NCBI GenBank assembly: GCA_039821555.1
Contig: JBCBNX010000017.1
Coordinates: forward strand, 16,866 to 80,865
Reading direction: 5' to 3'
DNA from: Bacteroidota bacterium
Lineage (GTDB): Bacteria > Bacteroidota > Rhodothermia > Rhodothermales > Rubricoccaceae
Length of the DNA stretch: 64,000 bases
Part shown: positions 61,044 to 64,000 of the stretch, piece by piece
Layout of the letters: each line of letters begins with the position of its first letter
How positions within the stretch are numbered: the first letter of the stretch is position 1
Made by a program: the position numbers and the translations under genes
The notes under the pieces: model-generated
Told to the model about the DNA's origin: nothing
The model's input: the letters and a program-made list of their open reading frames with translations, nothing else
The model's database searches: none

Positions 61044-61457
61044 CTAGCGCTTCTTGATCAGCAGCCAGTTGTGGCCCGCGCTGTCGCGGTACATGCGGGC
61101 GCGCACGAGCGTCGGGCGCATCTTGTAGGTGAACGTGTAGATGAACTGCACGTCCAGCTCCCCGCGGGCGATGCCCTGCTTGAAGCGCCCGTGGAAGAGG
61201 CGGCTGTTGGAGCACGGAGCCACCTGCGTGAAGAAGTTGCGGCCGACCGCTTGCTCCGGGGCGACGCCAGCGAGCTGCGACTCGTAGGTGTTGTAGAAGG
61301 CGATCACGCCTTCGTCGTCGACTTTCACGATGCCGAAGTCAGCGACGTCCAGGGCGGCCTCGCTCATGTCTTTGAGCTGTTCGAGGTCGCCGGTGAACGA
61401 GAGCTTCGAGGTCTGGATGGACGCAGGGGCAGTGCCGTTGGAAACGAGGGTAGTCAT
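61044..61457 (-). CDS. pyp: Photoactive yellow protein
   Basis: A 137-residue PAS-fold blue-light receptor. GRNFFTQVAPCSNSRLFHGR contains Cys82, corresponding to Cys69 of the Halorhodospira protein, where p-coumaric acid is bound by a thioester. FYNTYESQLAG holds Tyr55 (Tyr42) and Glu59 (Glu46), which hold the phenolate. Thr50 and Arg52 are replaced by Ala63 and Val65, which is expected to tune colour or photocycle speed. The C-terminal half (QFIYTFTYKMRPTLVRARMY) is standard. An AAGGA-like site precedes the ATG at 61457. The gene follows the coiled-coil gene by 51 nt and precedes the CoA-ligase gene. A PYP is known from Salinibacter ruber, a relative of the inferred host. Confidence 0.95.
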   Translation of the reverse strand: MTTLVSNGTAPASIQTSKLSFTGDLEQLKDMSEAALDVADFGIVKVDDEGVIAFYNTYESQLAGVAPEQAVGRNFFTQVAPCSNSRLFHGRFKQGIARGELDVQFIYTFTYKMRPTLVRARMYRDSAGHNWLLIKKR

Positions 61458-61508
61458 GGGTCCTTAGCGTGGTTGAGGCTGGGCGTTGGGTGAAGATGGA
61501 GCGGCGTC

Positions 61509-63881
61509 TTAGGACCGCTTGAGGAAAATCCAGGTGTCGGAGGCGTCGCTCGGTCGGCAAACCTGGACGACCAGGTTGGTCGGCTGCGGCGTGTCGGTGA
61601 TGGTGTAGGGGAAGGCGGCGTTGACGCGGCCTTCGCGCTGCCCCTCCTTGAAGCGGCCGTAGAAAATGCGGCTGTTGGCGCTGGGGACCATCTCGCGGAA
61701 GAAGGCCTGGCCTTCGGCTGCGATCGGGTCGATGGCACCGAGCTCGCCGTCGTACTCGTGCAGGAATCGGACGCGCCCCTGGTTGTCGAGGCGGACGACG
61801 CCGTAGCGCAGCGAGCCGAGCTGCTGGTTGCTCAGCACGTCGAGCTGGCCGATGAGGTCGGCGCCGACGAAGGGCTCTGCAGACGGCCCGGTCGGCACCG
61901 GGACGCTCGGGGCGTCGTCGGTGAGCGTCGGCCCGAGCGTGGTCTCAAAGGTGCTCTGGGCCACGGCGGCTTCGAGTTGGTTTTCGAGCTTGCGCACCCG
62001 CTTGATGATCGCGTGGGGGTCCGTCATGCCGAGTTTCTCGAGGAACAGCGCGTCGCGGTGCTGGGCCTGCTCCTTGTCGGAGCTGAGGCGCGCAATGCGG
62101 TCCTCCATCGTGTCGATCATCGCGATCAACTCGTCGGGGTCGTTGGAGCCGACGGAGAGGAGCTGCTGCTTCTCGGCGTAGAGCGTGCGGAGCTGGGCTT
62201 GGAGGCTGGCGATGAGGGCGAGGGCCTCGTCGATGTCGGCCAGGCCCGAGTCGGTCATCTTGCCCTTCTCGGTCTGTAGGGCGCGCAGCTGGTGTTCCAG
62301 GTTGCGGGTGAGGTCCACGAGGCGCTGGCCAGCAAGCAGCTTCTCGCCGGTGGTCTTCATGCTCGTGCGCTGGAGCTGTTCGAGGCGCTCCTCGAAGGCT
62401 TCGAGCTGGTCGCGCATGCCACCGGCCAGTTCGAGCTCGTGGCGAAGATTCTGCACCTCGGCGCGCATGTGGGACAGCTGCGAGGCGTAGCGCTTCGAGC
62501 GCTCGATCTCGGCGTCGAGCATGCGGAAACCGCTCTGGGCCGTCTCGGGAAGGTCTTCGGCTTCGAAGAGGTCGCCTACGTCGGCGGCTTCGCGAATCTC
62601 CTGATCGCGGTAGAGGTACGTGAGCTGCTCCTCCATCGAGCTGATCATCTCGAGCGCCGTCGGGACATCGGCGATGCCGGCGCGGGCGAGCTGCTCGCGC
62701 TCCTCGTAGAACTCGGCAAGCTGGCTCTCGAGGTTGTCGATCAGGTCGGTGATCTCAAGGCTGGTCGGGAGCCCGTCTTCGGCGAGTTTCGCCTGCGCCT
62801 CGTAGAGCGAGACGAGCTGGTCTTCCATGGAGCGGACGAGCTCGACGACGTCGTCGGGTTCCTCGACGCCGAGTTCGCGCTGGAGGACTTCGAGCTTGGC
62901 GTAGAGGCCCTGGAGCTGCTGCACCGGGTCGCCTTCCTCGATCGCGGCCATCGCCGCCTCGGTCACCTCCTTGTCGCGGTACAGCTCGGTGAGCTGCTCC
63001 TGCATGTTGGCGATCATGTCGAGCGCCGTGTCGATATCGGCGATGTTCTGGCTCGTCAGCCGCTCCTGGTCAGCATAGAGCTGGCTGAGCTGCTCCTGCA
63101 TGCTCTGCACGAGGAGGATGGCTTCGCTGGCCTCGCCCACGCCGAGTTCGCGCTGGAGCACCTCCAGCTGCGCGCGAATGGCCTCGGCCTGCTCGGCGGC
63201 GTCGCCGTCGGCCCGCTGTGCTAGTCGGGCCTCCACTTCCTCGCGGTCGCGGTAGAGTTCGGTGAGCTGGTCTTCCATGGAGCGGACGAGCTCGACGACA
63301 TCGTCGGGTTCCTCGACGCCGAGTTCCCGCTGGAAGACTTCTAGCTTGGCGTAGAGACCCTGGAGCTGCTGCACCGGGTCGCCCTCCTCGATCGCCGCCA
63401 TCGCCGCCTCGGTGGCCTCGCGGTCACGGTAGAGCTCGATGAGCTGCTCTTCCATGGAGCGGACGAGGTCTACCACGTCGTAGGCGGACGACACCTTCAG
63501 CTCGCGCTGGATCATCTCGACGGCACGTCGCAGCTTGGAGGCCTCTTCCGGCTCGGCCGGGGCGCCGCCTTCGGCTCCGTCCTCGGAGGTGTAGAGGTCC
63601 GTGAGCTGCTCTTCCATGCTGTCGATGAGCGCCATCAGGTCGTCGCTCGTGTCGACGCCGTAGCGCTCGCGGAGGCGGTCACGGTCAAGGTAGAAAGCGT
63701 AGAGTTCGCTGGCGACCCGCTCGTATTGGCTCGGGGTGTCGCCGTCGCTGGAGTACTCCTTCTCGCGGTAGAGGTCGCTTAGTTGGAGCTCCATGGAGCG
63801 GACCAACTCGACGATCTCCTCCGGTTCGGAGGTGCCCAACTCGCGTTCGAATAGATCGAAGGGCGCGCGCGGTTCGGTCAT
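61509..63881 (-). CDS. Giant coiled-coil protein with C-terminal chromophore-less PYP-like domain
   Basis: A 790-residue protein starting MTEPRAPFDLFERELG. Residues 1-650 are acidic, predicted coiled-coil, and carry about 12 copies of a repeat whose core is VRSMEDQLTELYRDRE (general form SMExQLxxLYxxxE). Two blocks of about 55 residues (EATEAAMAAIEEGDPVQQLQ onward) are near-identical. Residues about 676-790 are PYP-like: FFREMVPSANSRIFYGRFKE aligns without gaps to the PYP of the next gene. Position 734 is Ser where PYP has the chromophore Cys. Leu707 replaces Tyr42 and Asp711 replaces Glu46, so it should not bind p-coumarate. It has no membrane segment. A scaffold or signal partner of PYP is the best inference. 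Confidence 0.85.
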   Translation of the reverse strand: MTEPRAPFDLFERELGTSEPEEIVELVRSMELQLSDLYREKEYSSDGDTPSQYERVASELYAFYLDRDRLRERYGVDTSDDLMALIDSMEEQLTDLYTSEDGAEGGAPAEPEEASKLRRAVEMIQRELKVSSAYDVVDLVRSMEEQLIELYRDREATEAAMAAIEEGDPVQQLQGLYAKLEVFQRELGVEEPDDVVELVRSMEDQLTELYRDREEVEARLAQRADGDAAEQAEAIRAQLEVLQRELGVGEASEAILLVQSMQEQLSQLYADQERLTSQNIADIDTALDMIANMQEQLTELYRDKEVTEAAMAAIEEGDPVQQLQGLYAKLEVLQRELGVEEPDDVVELVRSMEDQLVSLYEAQAKLAEDGLPTSLEITDLIDNLESQLAEFYEEREQLARAGIADVPTALEMISSMEEQLTYLYRDQEIREAADVGDLFEAEDLPETAQSGFRMLDAEIERSKRYASQLSHMRAEVQNLRHELELAGGMRDQLEAFEERLEQLQRTSMKTTGEKLLAGQRLVDLTRNLEHQLRALQTEKGKMTDSGLADIDEALALIASLQAQLRTLYAEKQQLLSVGSNDPDELIAMIDTMEDRIARLSSDKEQAQHRDALFLEKLGMTDPHAIIKRVRKLENQLEAAVAQSTFETTLGPTLTDDAPSVPVPTGPSAEPFVGADLIGQLDVLSNQQLGSLRYGVVRLDNQGRVRFLHEYDGELGAIDPIAAEGQAFFREMVPSANSRIFYGRFKEGQREGRVNAAFPYTITDTPQPTNLVVQVCRPSDASDTWIFLKRS

Positions 63882-63939
63882 GGGGGTAGACAGGTTATCG
63901 TGGCAAATGGGCGAGAGGGGCGGCTAGGCCGCGTTGACA

Positions 63940-64000
63940 TTAGGCGAGCAGGAGTAGCGTCGATACCACGTGCACAAACGCGAGGTAGTTGCGGCCCGTC
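63940..64000 (-). CDS. C-terminal fragment of a membrane protein (cut by window end)
   Basis: An open frame reads TGRNYLAFVHVVSTLLLLA and stops at TAA (63940-63942). The hydrophobic, aromatic segment fits a final membrane helix. Only 19 residues are visible, so neither family nor reality is certain. If real, it lies 58 nt upstream of the coiled-coil gene and may belong to the same transcript. Confidence 0.35.
   Translation of the reverse strand, partial: TGRNYLAFVHVVSTLLLLA

Noticed and set aside
1..64000. CRISPR arrays, rRNA genes, prophage or insertion-sequence transposases
   Set aside because: No regularly spaced direct repeats, no rRNA signature segments and no transposase or integrase motifs were seen.

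Overview
The window is GC-rich bacterial chromosome. Its gene order and protein families point to the Rhodothermia (Salinibacter/Rubricoccaceae-type relatives of Bacteroidota). The evidence is the block rplM-rpsI-rpsB-tsf-pyrH-frr, the block yicC-gmk-rpoZ-coaBC, several secreted proteins with type IX-like C-terminal sorting domains, TonB-dependent receptors with carboxypeptidase-like N-termini, a hybrid two-component system, and a photoactive yellow protein (known from Salinibacter). The organism is inferred from these families, not from a marker-gene search.

Layout. 1-4.7 kb: end of a cobalamin-binding protein, an HTH-LOV blue-light sensor, and three secreted or lipoprotein genes. 4.9-10.4 kb: a cNMP/CBS/nucleotidyltransferase sensor protein and two tandem paralogous PA-domain secreted proteins. 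10.7-18.6 kb: a long minus-strand housekeeping block (CoA synthesis, RNA polymerase omega, GMP kinase, YicC RNase, tRNA-Ser, ribosome recycling, UMP kinase, EF-Ts, S2, S9, L13). 18.8-25.7 kb: ECF sigma factor plus probable membrane anti-sigma, an S15 peptidase, a beta-lactamase-fold hydrolase, a lipoprotein and YchF. 25.9-30 kb: small membrane and secreted proteins, two apparently broken genes, DUF721 and a TolC-like protein. 30.2-39 kb: a 1354-residue hybrid sensor/regulator, a degenerate receiver gene and a decayed second copy of it, paralogous lipoproteins and a low-GC RCC1-repeat protein. 39-43.8 kb: probable metal-uptake locus (TonB receptor, His-rich protein, DUF3299 protein), then an aldo/keto reductase and a SemiSWEET transporter. 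44-50.6 kb: small zinc-ribbon protein, amidase, and a sulfur-handling locus (two YeeE halves, MBL-rhodanese, TauE-rhodanese fusion) with an intervening GntR regulator. 50.6-57.4 kb: queF, repeat-rich secreted proteins and a TonB receptor.

57.5-63.9 kb is the most interesting part. It is a four-gene minus-strand cluster encoding a tyrosine ammonia-lyase-type enzyme, a coumarate-CoA-ligase-type enzyme (with an apparent single-base frameshift), a photoactive yellow protein (PYP) with its chromophore cysteine, and, upstream of it, a 790-residue coiled-coil protein. That protein is built from about a dozen SMExQLxxLY repeats and ends in a second PYP-like domain whose chromophore cysteine, tyrosine and glutamate are replaced by Ser, Leu and Asp. 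The first two enzymes can make and activate p-coumarate for PYP. The coiled-coil protein is a good candidate for the unknown signalling partner of PYP.

Several genes carry apparent frameshifts (CoA ligase, a small membrane protein, a lipoprotein). Some may be sequencing or assembly errors and should be checked against reads.
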